Position numbers and translations under genes: made by a program. The notes under the pieces were generated by a model. It saw only the letters and a program-made list of their open reading frames with translations, made no database searches and had not been told where the DNA came from. From Moorena sp. SIOASIH (GTDB lineage Bacteria > Cyanobacteriota > Cyanobacteriia > Cyanobacteriales > Coleofasciculaceae), in contig NZ_JAAHIH010000005.1 of the NCBI RefSeq assembly GCF_010671925.1, positions 496,001 to 560,000 on the forward strand: a stretch of DNA of 64,000 bases, written 5' to 3'. The first letter of the stretch is position 1, and every line of letters starts with the position of its first letter. Of this stretch, positions 51,856-61,167 are shown one piece after another.

Positions 51856-51921
51856 GGTTGAACGGGAGCGCGTGGCCGAAAGGCCAAGGTTGAACGGGAG
51901 CGCGTGGCCGAAAGGCCAAGG
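51856..51921. repeat. two copies of GTTGAACGGGAGCGCGTGGCC repeat
   Basis: Two 33-bp units with the palindrome GGCCGAAAGGCC, a variant of the 29-bp units between the ATP synthase genes. They lie just after the HAD gene. Confidence 0.75.
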
Positions 51922-51986
51922 TTGAGAGTTCTTGAGCTTAAAAGTCAAAGTCAATAGTCAATCTTCCAAAAATTCACAGGTTGACG

Positions 51987-52028
51987 AAAACAAAAGCGAG
52001 GTCTTGGGGTTACCCCCAAGACCTCGCT
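51987..52028 (-). terminator. intrinsic terminator of the sugar transporter operon
   Basis: On the minus strand AGCGAGGTCTTGGGG and CCCCAAGACCTCGCT form a 15-bp perfect stem followed by TTTTGTTTTC. It sits 90 bp after the last permease gene. The plus side lacks a T-run. Confidence 0.8.
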
Positions 52029-52117
52029 CCATTAAAAGCGGGAAGCTCTTGACCTTGCCATTGGCATATCCGTTTCTCTGTGGTTAGTCGGACTTGACCC
52101 TTTACCGTTTCAACAGC

Positions 52118-52945
52118 TCATCCTTTAGAGCCAGTAAATGTTACCCCAGAGATAAAGTAACGATTGAAGAAGGCGTAAATCCCCAAAGCCGGTATAGTAA
52201 AGACCATTGAGGCTGCCATAATGTAGTTCCAATAACTAATGTATTGCCCCTTAAAGGTATTTAAACCTAAGGGAAGCGTAAACATTCCTGGGTCAGAGGT
52301 AATCATTAGGGGCATTAAGAAATTATTCCAAGACCCCATAAAAATAAAGATCGCTTGTGCTGCCAAAGCTGGCTTGGCTAAAGGCAGGACAACCTGCCAA
52401 AAAGTTTCCCAGCGACTTAATCCATCCAAGGCAGCAGCTTCTTCAAGTTCCTTAGGAAAATTGATAAAGAACTGCCGCATCATAAAAATAAAGGTGGCAT
52501 TCACTGCACTCGGTACAATCAATCCTTGGTAGGTATTGAGCCATCCCAAAGACTTTAAGATTAAATAACCAGGAATTAGGGTGACTTGTCCAGGAATCAT
52601 CAAAACTGCCAAGATTATTCCCAACAATAATGAATTACCTGGAAACTTAACTCTGGCTAAGGCATAACCTGCCATTGAGTTAAATATAATATTCAAGCCT
52701 GTTACACAAACACCAACCAAGACACTGTTTAAAAACCAGCGCCCAAACAAAGGGGATTCAATGAAAATATTGCGGTAGTTATCGAAGGTAAAATCATGAG
52801 GTATAAAATTCAACCCGCCAGCGATAATTTCCTCAAGGGGTTTAAAGGAAGCTGATAAAGCCCAAGCAAAAGGCAAAAACGTAATAATGGCATAGAGGAT
52901 AAGAATGCCATAAAATATCCCTCTGATCCAACGAAAATTATTCAC
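52118..52945 (-). CDS. sugar ABC transporter permease, MalG type
   Basis: The 275-residue inner-membrane protein has six predicted helices and the cytoplasmic EAA loop EAAALDGLSRWETFWQVVLP, which contacts the ATPase. It is of the CUT1 (MalG-like) class, ending FNRYFISGVTFTGSKG. It is the last gene of the operon, 14 bp after the MalF-type gene, and followed by a strong terminator. Confidence 0.94.
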   Translation of the reverse strand: MNNFRWIRGIFYGILILYAIITFLPFAWALSASFKPLEEIIAGGLNFIPHDFTFDNYRNIFIESPLFGRWFLNSVLVGVCVTGLNIIFNSMAGYALARVKFPGNSLLLGIILAVLMIPGQVTLIPGYLILKSLGWLNTYQGLIVPSAVNATFIFMMRQFFINFPKELEEAAALDGLSRWETFWQVVLPLAKPALAAQAIFIFMGSWNNFLMPLMITSDPGMFTLPLGLNTFKGQYISYWNYIMAASMVFTIPALGIYAFFNRYFISGVTFTGSKG

Positions 52946-52959
52946 TCTTCTTTGATCTC

Positions 52960-53916
52960 CTAATTCGCTTTTTCTTCTCTAAAGAAGCCGCGTTGAATCA
53001 GTGTTGTCACTAGAATTACACCAGCTAACATTAAGGCCAGTGCAGCGGCGTAACCCATATCCAGACTTCTAAACGCATACTGGTAGATCAGAAGCACAAC
53101 CGTCAGGGTTGAGTTGTTTGGACCACCGGTGCCACCCGAGAAGATGTAAGACTGGTCGAATAACTGAAACGTGCCAATGATACCCATAACCATAACGAAA
53201 AATGTAACTGGTTTGAGTAAAGGCACGGTAATATTTATGAACTGATCGAACTCATTGGCACCATCAAGTTTTGCCGCTTCATAAACGGACCTAGGTATAT
53301 CTTGCAGCGCTGCCAGGTAAATCACCATGAAAAACGGTGCTGTAGACCAAATATTCATTATCATAATGGATTTGAGAGCCACACTTGGGTCTCCTAGCCA
53401 GTTATAGGTCGGTAAACCAAAGAAGTCTAGTAATCCATTAAGTAGACCATTAGAATTATAAATCCAGATAAATATCAGGGTTAAAACCGCTGATGAAGTG
53501 ACAGTCGGGAGAAAGAAAATAATCCTGAACCATTTTTTTCCTTGAATTTCTTTATTGAGGACTAGAGCTAAAATCAGAGCCAGGATTGTTTGACAAGGAA
53601 CAACAATAATGACATACTCAATTGTATTTTTTAGAGCAATCCAAACTCGCTCATCCTCAAAGGTACGGAGGAAATTTTTTAACTCAACAAATCTGTAACT
53701 CAGCCCTCCTAAAATCTCAACCTTATGGAAGGAAAGGAAGATTGCATAGATAATTGGTGCAATCAAAAAGGTTCCTAAAACTAGAATAGTAGGAGCCATG
53801 AAGAGGTAGCCAGATATAGCTTCCCTAACTTTGGCTTTCTGCCAAAATCTCTTCAATATGACATCCCTCGATTTGACGTTTTGGTCAACTCCAAGTTTAG
53901 CTTTAGCTAGTGACAT
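52960..53916 (-). CDS. sugar ABC transporter permease, MalF type
   Basis: The 318-residue permease has six to seven helices and the EAA loop EAAKLDGANEFDQFINITVP. CUT1 class, pairing with the MalG-type subunit. It starts 3 bp after the stop of the binding-protein gene, so co-translation is likely. The N-terminus (MSLAKAKLGVDQNVKSRD) is cytoplasmic and longer than usual. Confidence 0.94.
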   Translation of the reverse strand: MSLAKAKLGVDQNVKSRDVILKRFWQKAKVREAISGYLFMAPTILVLGTFLIAPIIYAIFLSFHKVEILGGLSYRFVELKNFLRTFEDERVWIALKNTIEYVIIVVPCQTILALILALVLNKEIQGKKWFRIIFFLPTVTSSAVLTLIFIWIYNSNGLLNGLLDFFGLPTYNWLGDPSVALKSIMIMNIWSTAPFFMVIYLAALQDIPRSVYEAAKLDGANEFDQFINITVPLLKPVTFFVMVMGIIGTFQLFDQSYIFSGGTGGPNNSTLTVVLLIYQYAFRSLDMGYAAALALMLAGVILVTTLIQRGFFREEKAN

Positions 53917-53919
53917 TTG

Positions 53920-55176
53920 TTAGTAGTTACTCGCTTTAATTTCTTTGTTAGCAGTTTGTTGTGCTTTTTTCATGGCTGACTTCAAGGATTGCTCACCCAG
54001 TAAAGCACTAAGAAACTGATTGTCGAAATGGGTCATAAATATTGGCAATTTTTCATCCTCTTGCCAAATCGTGGCGTAGTCAGCACCAGCAATAAAGGGG
54101 GTGTAAAGAGGATTTTGTTCATAGCCAAGTTCTGATATGACTGATTTCCGAGCCGGGATTGCCAATCCTCCGTTCGCCCAAGCTTTCATTCCTTCCTTGC
54201 CAGTCAAATAAGAAATCAGTTCCCAGGCAGCCTCTTTATTTTTGGCTTGCTTATTCATGACATAAGCAACGGTATAAACCATACTTCCTTTGTGGTTACC
54301 AATACTGGGAACTTCCGCAGTGGCAAACTCAATCTTGGGAAATGTCTGTTGTAGGTAAGGAATCGCATAGCTACCTTCGATAACCATTGCTGCCTTCCCT
54401 TGGCCAAACATTTCGCTCCCAGAACTAGCTCCAACGTCTGAGGCTAGGGCAGCAGAGTGGTTTTGTCGATACATATCCATCAAAGGTGTTAGACCTGATA
54501 GACTTTGCCGAGTCGCGAAGACAGCCTCGCCTTTTTGGTCAACTAACTCACCGCCAAAGGCTTTGATCATGAAGTAGTGGCGAGAGAGTTCTGGCGTCAT
54601 GCCCAACCCATATCGGTCAACCCTGCCATTGTGAGTTGTATCCCTGGTCAATTTTTTGGCATAGTCCTCTAACTCTTCCCAGGTTTGGGGAGGGTTGCTT
54701 ATACTGAGTTGATCGAAATATTTTTTATTGTAGAAAAGGGCAAGGGTTGTAAAATCCTTAGGCAATCCGTAGGTTTTGCCATCGGATTGGAAGGCTTCCG
54801 AGAGATGGGGAGCAAAGTCATCTAAATCTAGGTCCTCGGTGATGTAATCATCAAGAGGCTCCAAGACTCCATGACTCATGAGTAAGGGAGCATCTAGGGC
54901 GTCTACATAGAAGACATCAGGAGCAGCATCACCAATCAACCGAGTCTTAATGACATCCATATATTGGTCAGTGATGACTTCAAACTTGACTTTTATGCCA
55001 GGATGTGATTCTTCAAACTCCCTCAGTACCTGCTCAAGGAGCTGTTTTTCCTCCGGGCTGCTCTGCCACCCGCTCAGGGTAACAGTGGAAATGTCACTGG
55101 CGATACTGCGGCTACAGCCGGTTAGGAACAGAATTAGAGATAGTAAAATTAGACATCTCGAAAGGATTTGCTTCAT
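53920..55176 (-). CDS. sugar ABC transporter substrate-binding lipoprotein
   Basis: The start at ATG 55176 (MKQILSRCLILLSLILFLTG) gives a proper lipoprotein signal with lipobox LTGC. The mature 400 residues form a family 1 extracellular binding protein (VTLSGWQSSPEEKQLLEQVL, YGLPKDFTTLALFYNKKYFD, GKAAMVIEGSYAIPYLQQ). The substrate is probably an oligosaccharide or compatible-solute glycoside; sequence alone does not decide. No ATPase gene is in the operon, so a shared MsmK/UgpC-type ATPase must be encoded elsewhere. Confidence 0.93.
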   Translation of the reverse strand: MKQILSRCLILLSLILFLTGCSRSIASDISTVTLSGWQSSPEEKQLLEQVLREFEESHPGIKVKFEVITDQYMDVIKTRLIGDAAPDVFYVDALDAPLLMSHGVLEPLDDYITEDLDLDDFAPHLSEAFQSDGKTYGLPKDFTTLALFYNKKYFDQLSISNPPQTWEELEDYAKKLTRDTTHNGRVDRYGLGMTPELSRHYFMIKAFGGELVDQKGEAVFATRQSLSGLTPLMDMYRQNHSAALASDVGASSGSEMFGQGKAAMVIEGSYAIPYLQQTFPKIEFATAEVPSIGNHKGSMVYTVAYVMNKQAKNKEAAWELISYLTGKEGMKAWANGGLAIPARKSVISELGYEQNPLYTPFIAGADYATIWQEDEKLPIFMTHFDNQFLSALLGEQSLKSAMKKAQQTANKEIKASNY

Positions 55177-55299
55177 GATAAGTAAGGACGGCAAGGGCAC
55201 CTCCCCTGGAAAACTTATTTCCCGTCTGAGGAGGTGGCTATGTACCTAGAAATAATTAGTAAATACAGATGAAGATATGGTTCTTGAGATAACTCGACA

Positions 55300-55389
55300 T
55301 CCAAGATGGCTTTCTACAGCTTATTTCTTAAGGTGTCCAAGATGGCTTTCTACAGCTTATTTCTTAAGGTGTCCTTATTTCTTAAGGTG
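55300..55389. repeat. 36-bp direct repeats upstream of the sugar transporter
   Basis: TCCAAGATGGCTTTCTACAG... occurs twice in exact 36-bp copies, then a half copy (TCCTTATTTCTTAAGGTG). The array lies 124-213 bp before the binding-protein ATG, within the likely promoter region. Confidence 0.8.
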
Positions 55390-55539
55390 TAAAGCTGTTA
55401 CTAGCCATATTTATTGGGGTAAAGCTAGCTGTTAGTAGCCAACTTTATTAGTATTGCTTATCTTTATTATACCACCACTTATCTTTAGCTTTAATTATGA
55501 TTAACCATGATCCCCATCGTGGCTACACCCTTGACTGAC

Positions 55540-55592
55540 TCAACTACGTAAGCCGGAGATCAAGACTATGAAGGCGATCCCGCCTTTTTTTT
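55540..55592 (+). terminator. intrinsic terminator-like hairpin, plus strand
   Basis: AAGGCG-ATCC-CGCCTT followed by T10 at about 55568-55591. No gene ends here on the plus strand, so it could end a small RNA starting near 55500. This is speculative. Confidence 0.4.
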
Positions 55593-55762
55593 TTCGGTAG
55601 CCAGGCAGTGGTACCTCTTGGCTAGCTCTGTCAGATGAAAGATTTCCGTGAATATACTTAATTGTATTTTTGTTGCAATATTTTAATTTTTTTGAGATAT
55701 TATGTATAAGGTACCCTGTTGCCCCAGGGATAAAAAAGGCAACAGCTGTACCTCGGTCAGTA

Positions 55763-55806
55763 TTGATATGTAGATATTGATATGTAGATATTGATATGTA
55801 GATATC
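55763..55806. repeat. 14-bp GATATGTAGATATT tandem repeat
   Basis: Three exact copies and a partial fourth. A 111-codon frame crossing it on the minus strand is probably not a gene. Confidence 0.75.
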
Positions 55807-55973
55807 GATTCTGGCTACATCGGGATTCCTAAACAAGGGAATAAGGCATTGGCGTGATTTTTCCTCATGATCCATGTCTAGCCCCCTTGCTCCCCCGTAA
55901 ATTGAATGGCGTAGCCTCCGCTGCTATACCCCGTCATGACCATAGCTCTCCCCGTAGGGCATAGCCCTTAGGA

Positions 55974-56195
55974 AGTAACCCTTAGGGATGATCGAAGAGT
56001 AATACTTTTCGTATTTCTAAGGGGTTGGGTGAAGGCTAGAGAATCAGTGTTCTTGAAAAGTAGCCCTTCTCGAAAAGTAGGGGTTACCGGAGTGTATAGC
56101 AGATGTCGCAGGAGCTAGACCTTGCCGGACTCTACCAGGAGTACGGAAGGCTATGGTAGGTCTTCTGCGAGAGTAAGCAAGTCTTACTTCCCTCG
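55974..56195 (+). ncRNA. candidate structured RNA of unknown class
   Basis: Several nested helices can be drawn. AACCCTTAG (55977) pairs with CTAAGGGGTT (56017), enclosing GAAGAGT/ACTTTTC. GTAGCCCT (56060) pairs with AGGGGTTAC (56079), and the latter could pair alternatively with GTAACCCTT at 55975, as in a pseudoknot. CGCAG (56107) pairs with CTGCG (56165), stacked on AGACC/GGTCT, with an inner CCGGACTC/GAGTACGG arm. AGTAAG/CTTACT (56172-56188) is a last hairpin. No protein frame fits. An IscB/HEARO-type guide-RNA relic or another element RNA is possible, but no nuclease gene follows. Confidence 0.4.
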
Positions 56196-56466
56196 TGATG
56201 TAAATGGCATAGACTCCTTTTTTAAAACCCCTTTTAGCCGAAAGGGATTTTAAAAGAGGGTATAGGGGGGATTTAAGAGCAAGCCAAGAGGGTTACGCTA
56301 TGGGCACGCTACGCCCATCAAGAAGGGGGATGCTGTAGGGAGGATATGGCATAGGAGTATCGACCTGCCTGCCGATCCAGTACAGGTGCTACCTGAACCA
56401 ATACGATTTACTCGTCTCCATCAAATTCGCCATTTAAGTCCTCTCTATCTAGCTACCTGAACCGCT
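56196..56466. other. intergenic region with hairpins before the MFS gene
   Basis: Contains a large hairpin TTTTAAAACCCCTTTT/GAAAGGGATTTTAAAA (56220-56256) and small palindromes (GGGCACGCTACGCCC). It probably includes the MFS promoter. No gene was found. Confidence 0.45.
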
Positions 56467-57909
56467 ATGCTCAGACTCATATCCGATGTCGCCCCAGAAG
56501 CTCCGTCTTTACCGCGATTGCCAGAGTGGCTCAAGCCCCTAAACAAGGAAGCACGACCGCCGCTTAGCCCTACTGAAAAAATTCCCAAGGGAGAGATTCG
56601 CTCTAGCCTGAAGGCTGCAACCCTTGACGGCGTGTTTTCTACTTTCTTTTCCTGTATCACAGCTGAGGTTTTCCTCACTAACTTCTTGCTGCAACTGGGG
56701 GCTAGCAACTTTGAAATCGGTATTCTTTCAGGGATACCTCTACTGGCGAATTTTCTACAGCCTATTGGTGCTTATTTATCTGACCGATCCTACAGTCGCC
56801 ACTGGTTTATCATCAAAACCTTCATTCCTTCGCGACTACTATGGTTATTTGTCCTAGTAGGCATTGGGATGTTCTGCACTGGTCTGGCTCCAGCTCATCA
56901 TCTAGTCTTGTGTACACTGGCGATTAACCTGATCACTCACATTTTTGGAGCTTTGGGTAGTCCCTCTTGGTCTAGCTGGATGGCGGTGTTAGTTCCTGTT
57001 CGCCTGCGAGGGCGCTATTTTGGACTGCGCAATAGCTTTACTAATTTAACCAACCTACTTTGTGTTCCCCTACTGGGATACATTGTTTCTAACTGGCAAG
57101 GTGGGCAAGTTCAAGGCTATGGCGTAATCTTGATTTTGGCTATCCTAGCTGGAATACTCAGTCTAGTCTTTCAGTTCTTCATGGTAGATATCACTCCTCA
57201 GATACCTTCAAAGAAGACTGCGAAGAGTGATGAGACTACTGATGAAACCTTAGAGTCTGAGGAGCCGACGCCTTCTGATTATGCTGCCCTATTGAAAGAC
57301 TCAAACTTCCTAATCTTTGTACTCTACTTTGGATTGTGGATGTTTGCCTTCACCCTCAGCAATCCGTTTTTCAATGTTTATCTGCTCGACAATTTGGGCT
57401 TAGATGTGGGTTGGGTAACTCTCTATACTAGTCTGATGGCTGGGGCAAGTTTATTGACACTGATTTACTGGGGTAAGTTGTCTGACCTGATCGGAAATCG
57501 TCCAGTACTAGTGATGGTTGGGATTCTCCTATCCGTGATTCCCTTACTTTGGCTTGGGATCGGCAGCCCAACAACTCTCGCTCTTTGGCTTTGGCTACCC
57601 CTTTTATTTTTCGGGACAGGTTCAGCTGCGGCAGCCATTGACCTATGTGCCAATAACATCCAAATCGAGATCTCACCAGCCCACAAACCCTCCACGTATT
57701 TTGCAGCAGCTGCAGCATCAGCCGGATTAGGGGGTGCTATAGGTAGTATGTTTGGTGGCTTTTTAGCCGAGTTGCCTCACTTCGGTGGTTTGCCAACATT
57801 ATTTGCCCTATCAGCAGTGGTGCGATTGGCTACCCTTTTACCTTTGGCATTTGTCCGGGAGCCACGGGGTCGGAACCTCAAACAAATGCTGCTTCGTAAG
57901 CGTGCTTGA
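56467..57909 (+). CDS. MFS transporter
   Basis: The 480-residue protein has a 55-residue cytoplasmic N-terminus and about twelve membrane helices in two halves split by an acidic loop (SDETTDETLESEEPTPSD). The first half shows GASNFEIGILSGIPLLANFL and the MFS loop VPVRLRGRYFGLRNSFTNL; the second half has a matching loop YWGKLSDLIGNRPVLVM. Substrate unknown; efflux or small-solute transport is typical. Monocistronic. Confidence 0.92.
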   Translation: MLRLISDVAPEAPSLPRLPEWLKPLNKEARPPLSPTEKIPKGEIRSSLKAATLDGVFSTFFSCITAEVFLTNFLLQLGASNFEIGILSGIPLLANFLQPIGAYLSDRSYSRHWFIIKTFIPSRLLWLFVLVGIGMFCTGLAPAHHLVLCTLAINLITHIFGALGSPSWSSWMAVLVPVRLRGRYFGLRNSFTNLTNLLCVPLLGYIVSNWQGGQVQGYGVILILAILAGILSLVFQFFMVDITPQIPSKKTAKSDETTDETLESEEPTPSDYAALLKDSNFLIFVLYFGLWMFAFTLSNPFFNVYLLDNLGLDVGWVTLYTSLMAGASLLTLIYWGKLSDLIGNRPVLVMVGILLSVIPLLWLGIGSPTTLALWLWLPLLFFGTGSAAAAIDLCANNIQIEISPAHKPSTYFAAAAASAGLGGAIGSMFGGFLAELPHFGGLPTLFALSAVVRLATLLPLAFVREPRGRNLKQMLLRKRA

Positions 57910-57940
57910 AAAGCAATAGTTTAGTCAAGAGTTATGAGTG

Positions 57941-57965
57941 TAGGGTGCGTTAATAACGCACCCTA
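57941..57965. terminator. near-perfect palindrome after the MFS gene
   Basis: TAGGGTGCGTTA and TAACGCACCCTA separated by one base, followed by AAAAG. It is probably a transcription end signal or a small palindromic repeat; a relative lies at 30779. Confidence 0.5.
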
Positions 57966-58053
57966 AAAGTAGGGTTAAGACGTAACTTTATTGTGTCCTG
58001 AAGCTCTTGATAAAAACTAAGGTTGATCAGGTTAATTTCACTTAAGTTAATTT

Positions 58054-58231
58054 GTAAGCATTCAGCTATCAGTTATCAGTTATCAGCTTTTTAATAAAAT
58101 AGGTAAAAATTGGTTTAATCTCTGTTACGTCAGCACCTCAAGTAGCGAATGACTGACGGCTGACGGCACCTCAAGTAGCGTGAGCTTTTAGCTGACGGCT
58201 GACGGCTGACGGCTGACGGCTGAATCCTTAA
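58054..58231. mobile_element. GTAAGCATTCAGC-family MITE copy 5 with 8-bp target duplication
   Basis: The left end is GTAAGCATTCAGC and the right end GCTGAATCCTTAA (two changes). GTTAATTT flanks both sides (58046-58053 and 58232-58239), an 8-bp duplication. The core has TATCAGT and GCTGACG heptamers and two CACCTCAAGTAGC units, one adjoining GCGTGAGC. It lies between the convergent MFS and TPR genes, its right duplication overlapping the last codon of the TPR gene. Confidence 0.7.
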
Positions 58232-58238
58232 GTTAATT

Positions 58239-59060
58239 TCACTTAAGGTTGAAGAAATTTGCTAACGCCTCAACCATCATTGGTGGCCAACGGCGGACAT
58301 GCTCTACCCAGTCCAAGTCTTGGTAGCGCTTGTCGAGACCAACGGCTGCCACCCAGTTACTCTCAGCTTCCCCCCGTTTTCCGTTAGCCCACAAAACGGC
58401 TGTTAAAGCAGCTCGCAGATCGGCAAATTGGGGGTATTTTCGGATGGTATTGCGCATGGTGCGTATGGCTTCTTTGGTCTCACCAATTTGATAGAGCGCC
58501 AGAGCATAGTTAGCATAGGCAAAGGCAAACTTGGGCGCTAACTCGATGGATTTTTGGTAATTTGCGATCGCTTCTGTCCATTGGCCTAGTCCTGCCTTAG
58601 CATTCCCCAAGTTGTTGTAAGCCATGGCATCCTTGGGATCAAGTTTTAGCAATCGCTCATAGTCAGCAATGGCATCTTGCCATCGTCGAAGTCCTTCATA
58701 AGCCGCACCGCGATTGAGATAAGGGTCAGTGGCTTCTGGTGCTAACTCAATGGCGTGAGTAAAATCTGCGATCGCATCTTCTAATTTATTCTGGCTGACT
58801 CTAAGGTTACCCCGATTACTCCAACCGACGGGATTATCTGGCAACAGCTCAATTAGCTGAGTCCAGTAATTTTCAGCAGTTGGGAAATTACCCTGATTCG
58901 TAGCAGCAAATGCTTTTTTCCTTAACTGGTTAATTTGTTTTATCTGAGCCTTTGTCAATTCTGAAAATTGCGTTTGCGCCATTGCTGGGGGTGTGATTAT
59001 CGTAGCAGCCGATACAACGACAAGCAGTAAAATCAGTAAAATCCGAATCAAGCGTTTCAT
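58239..59060 (-). CDS. secreted TPR-repeat protein
   Basis: The 273-residue product has a signal peptide (ILLILLLVVVSAATIITPPA...MAQ) and five to six TPR units (NPVGWSNRGNLRVSQNKLED, TDPYLNRGAAYEGLRRWQDA, AMAYNNLGNAKAGLGQWTEA, FAYANYALALYQIGETKEAI). It resembles thylakoid-lumen or periplasmic TPR proteins of cyanobacteria and plants, thought to serve as assembly scaffolds. The partner is unknown. It lies 77 bp downstream of ruvB on the same strand and may be co-transcribed. Confidence 0.9.
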   Translation of the reverse strand: MKRLIRILLILLLVVVSAATIITPPAMAQTQFSELTKAQIKQINQLRKKAFAATNQGNFPTAENYWTQLIELLPDNPVGWSNRGNLRVSQNKLEDAIADFTHAIELAPEATDPYLNRGAAYEGLRRWQDAIADYERLLKLDPKDAMAYNNLGNAKAGLGQWTEAIANYQKSIELAPKFAFAYANYALALYQIGETKEAIRTMRNTIRKYPQFADLRAALTAVLWANGKRGEAESNWVAAVGLDKRYQDLDWVEHVRRWPPMMVEALANFFNLK

Positions 59061-59137
59061 ATATTATTTGAACTGAGACCGCAATCTTGATATTCCTTGC
59101 TACTGACTATTAACTACTAATTACTAACTACTAACAA

Positions 59138-60229
59138 CTACTCATAGCCCAAATGTTTCCGAGCGGCTGAGGTGGCGACGCGACCCCGAGGCGTGCGGTG
59201 CAGGAAACCAATTTGTAACAGATAGGGTTCATAAACCTCTTCAATGGTTTGAGCATCTTCTCCAGTAGAGGCTGCCACTGCTTCTAAACCAACTGGTCCG
59301 CCATTGAACTGTTCAATCATTACCTTTAGCACTAGTCGGTCTGTCCAATCTAACCCCATCGGGTCTACATTAAAGATTTCCATGGCTTGAGCTGCTACAT
59401 CCTGGTTAATTTGCTCAATGCCTTTGACTTGAGCATAGTCTCGCACTCGCCTCAGGAGTCGGTTAGCAATTCGAGGTGTGCCACGAGACCGACGGGCAAT
59501 TTCCTCAGCACCATCTTCCGTTACTGCTGCCTTGAGCAGTTGAGCTGTCCTGGTTACAATTAAACTCAATTCATCGATCTCATAGAAGCGTAAGCGTTGG
59601 ATCATACCAAAGCGATCGCGTAGGGGTGAGGTTAAGGAACCTACTCGGGTGGTTGCCCCCACTAAGGTAAACTGCGGCAGAGGAATACTACGGGTTTTGG
59701 CACTCTGACCCTTACCAATAGTGATATCCAATCGATAGTCTTCCATTGCTGGATATAGCAATTCCTCTGTCATGCGCGATAAACGATGGATTTCGTCTAT
59801 AAATAAAATATCCCCAGGTTTGAGATTAACCAGAAGCCCCACAATATCTCGTGGACGCTCTAAGGCAGGTGCAGCAGTAATTTTACAATTCACCTCCATC
59901 TCAGTTGCCAAAATTAGGGACATGGTTGTTTTCCCTAATCCTGGTGGTCCATACAACAGCAGGTGATCCATGGCCTCATTTCTGGCTTTGGCGGCTTGAA
60001 TGCCAATTTCCAAAACTCCTTTGAGTTCTTTTTGTCCGATGTAGTCGGCTAAGCGGTGTGGTCTAATACTCTCTTCCTGATGACCAACTTCCTCAGCGGT
60101 GGCCGTTGCTAGTAGTAGCTCCCCATCGTTTTGCCTCTGACGGGGTAAGCCGCGACCTTTTCGTTTCTTGCTAGATTTGGGTTCTCTATCTGGGTTTTGG
60201 TACTGTTGTCTAAAAGACGTTATGGCCAT
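59138..60229 (-). CDS. ruvB: Holliday junction branch migration helicase RuvB
   Basis: The 363-residue AAA+ motor of branch migration has Walker A LLLYGPPGLGKTTMSLILA, Walker B ILFIDEIHRLSRMTEELLY, sensor 1 TLVGATTRVGSLTSPLRDRF and C-terminal winged helix (EEVYEPYLLQIGFLHRTPRG). Compared with E. coli it has an N-terminal extension of about 30 basic residues (SKKRKGRGLPRQRQND), common in cyanobacteria. It is divergent from hisF with 41 bp between starts, so the promoters overlap. Confidence 0.98.
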   Translation of the reverse strand: MAITSFRQQYQNPDREPKSSKKRKGRGLPRQRQNDGELLLATATAEEVGHQEESIRPHRLADYIGQKELKGVLEIGIQAAKARNEAMDHLLLYGPPGLGKTTMSLILATEMEVNCKITAAPALERPRDIVGLLVNLKPGDILFIDEIHRLSRMTEELLYPAMEDYRLDITIGKGQSAKTRSIPLPQFTLVGATTRVGSLTSPLRDRFGMIQRLRFYEIDELSLIVTRTAQLLKAAVTEDGAEEIARRSRGTPRIANRLLRRVRDYAQVKGIEQINQDVAAQAMEIFNVDPMGLDWTDRLVLKVMIEQFNGGPVGLEAVAASTGEDAQTIEEVYEPYLLQIGFLHRTPRGRVATSAARKHLGYE

Positions 60230-60270
60230 GGGTCATACTTTATCCTTCATACTTCATACTTAGTTTACTT

Positions 60271-61041
60271 ATGCTGGCTAAGAGAATCTTACCGTGCCTG
60301 GATGTAAAAGCTGGGCGAGTTGTTAAAGGGGTCAACTTTGTTAATCTTAAGGACGCTGGTGATCCAGTGGAATTAGCACAAGTTTACAATGATGCTGGTG
60401 CAGATGAGCTGGTGTTTTTGGATATAACTGCTACCCATGAAGACCGAGACATTATTATTGATGTAGTCTACCGTACAGCTGAACAAGTGTTTATTCCCTT
60501 GACGGTGGGGGGTGGCATCCAGTCTTTGGAAAATATTAAATTATTATTAAGAGCAGGAGCCGATAAAGTTAGTATTAATTCGGCTGCTGTACGCAATCCG
60601 GACTTTATTAATCAAGCCAGCGATCGCTTTGGTAATCAGTGCATTGTAGTTGCTATTGATGCTCGTCGTCGGGAAGATCCCCATAACCCCGGTTGGAATG
60701 TTTACGTGCGAGGAGGACGTGAGAACACCGGTATTGATGCGATCGCATGGGCAAAAGAGGTGGCACAACGGGGAGCTGGGGAACTTCTGGTTACTAGTAT
60801 GGATGCGGATGGAACCCAGGCTGGGTATGACTTAGAGCTAACGCGCACTATGGCTGAACAGGTGGAAATTCCTGTGATTGCCTCCGGTGGTGCTGGCAAC
60901 TGCGATCATATTTATCAGGCTCTGACTGAAGGCAAAGCCGAAGCAGCGTTGCTAGCTTCCCTGTTGCATTACGGGCAACTGAGTGTATCTCAAATTAAAA
61001 CTTATTTGAACCAGCACCAAATTCCGGTGCGATTGCCATAG
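60271..61041 (+). CDS. hisF: imidazole glycerol phosphate synthase cyclase subunit HisF
   Basis: The 256-residue (beta/alpha)8 barrel forms IGP and AICAR from PRFAR with ammonia from HisH. Catalytic Asp residues are in RILPCLDVKAGRVVKGVNF (Asp11) and IVVAIDARRRED (Asp130). Phosphate-binding loops are LTVGGGIQSLENI and IPVIASGGAGNCDHIYQ. Standard length. No other his genes are nearby, the usual scattered arrangement in cyanobacteria. Confidence 0.98.
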   Translation: MLAKRILPCLDVKAGRVVKGVNFVNLKDAGDPVELAQVYNDAGADELVFLDITATHEDRDIIIDVVYRTAEQVFIPLTVGGGIQSLENIKLLLRAGADKVSINSAAVRNPDFINQASDRFGNQCIVVAIDARRREDPHNPGWNVYVRGGRENTGIDAIAWAKEVAQRGAGELLVTSMDADGTQAGYDLELTRTMAEQVEIPVIASGGAGNCDHIYQALTEGKAEAALLASLLHYGQLSVSQIKTYLNQHQIPVRLP

Positions 61042-61167
61042 TAAACTAATGGATTATTTTTCCGAAAGATTTAAGTTTTGTTGTGTAGTATTAAGTAGTT
61101 TAATGGTTTGCAGCGATTTTTATAGCTGCTAAACTAAATATGGATCCAATATTAATTTTTGTAAAAA

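Noticed and set aside
55540..55875. 111-codon minus-strand frame
   Set aside because: It contains a 14-bp tandem repeat translated as an ISTYQYLHI-like run and a poly-A/T hairpin; no family match recognised and no good start signal.
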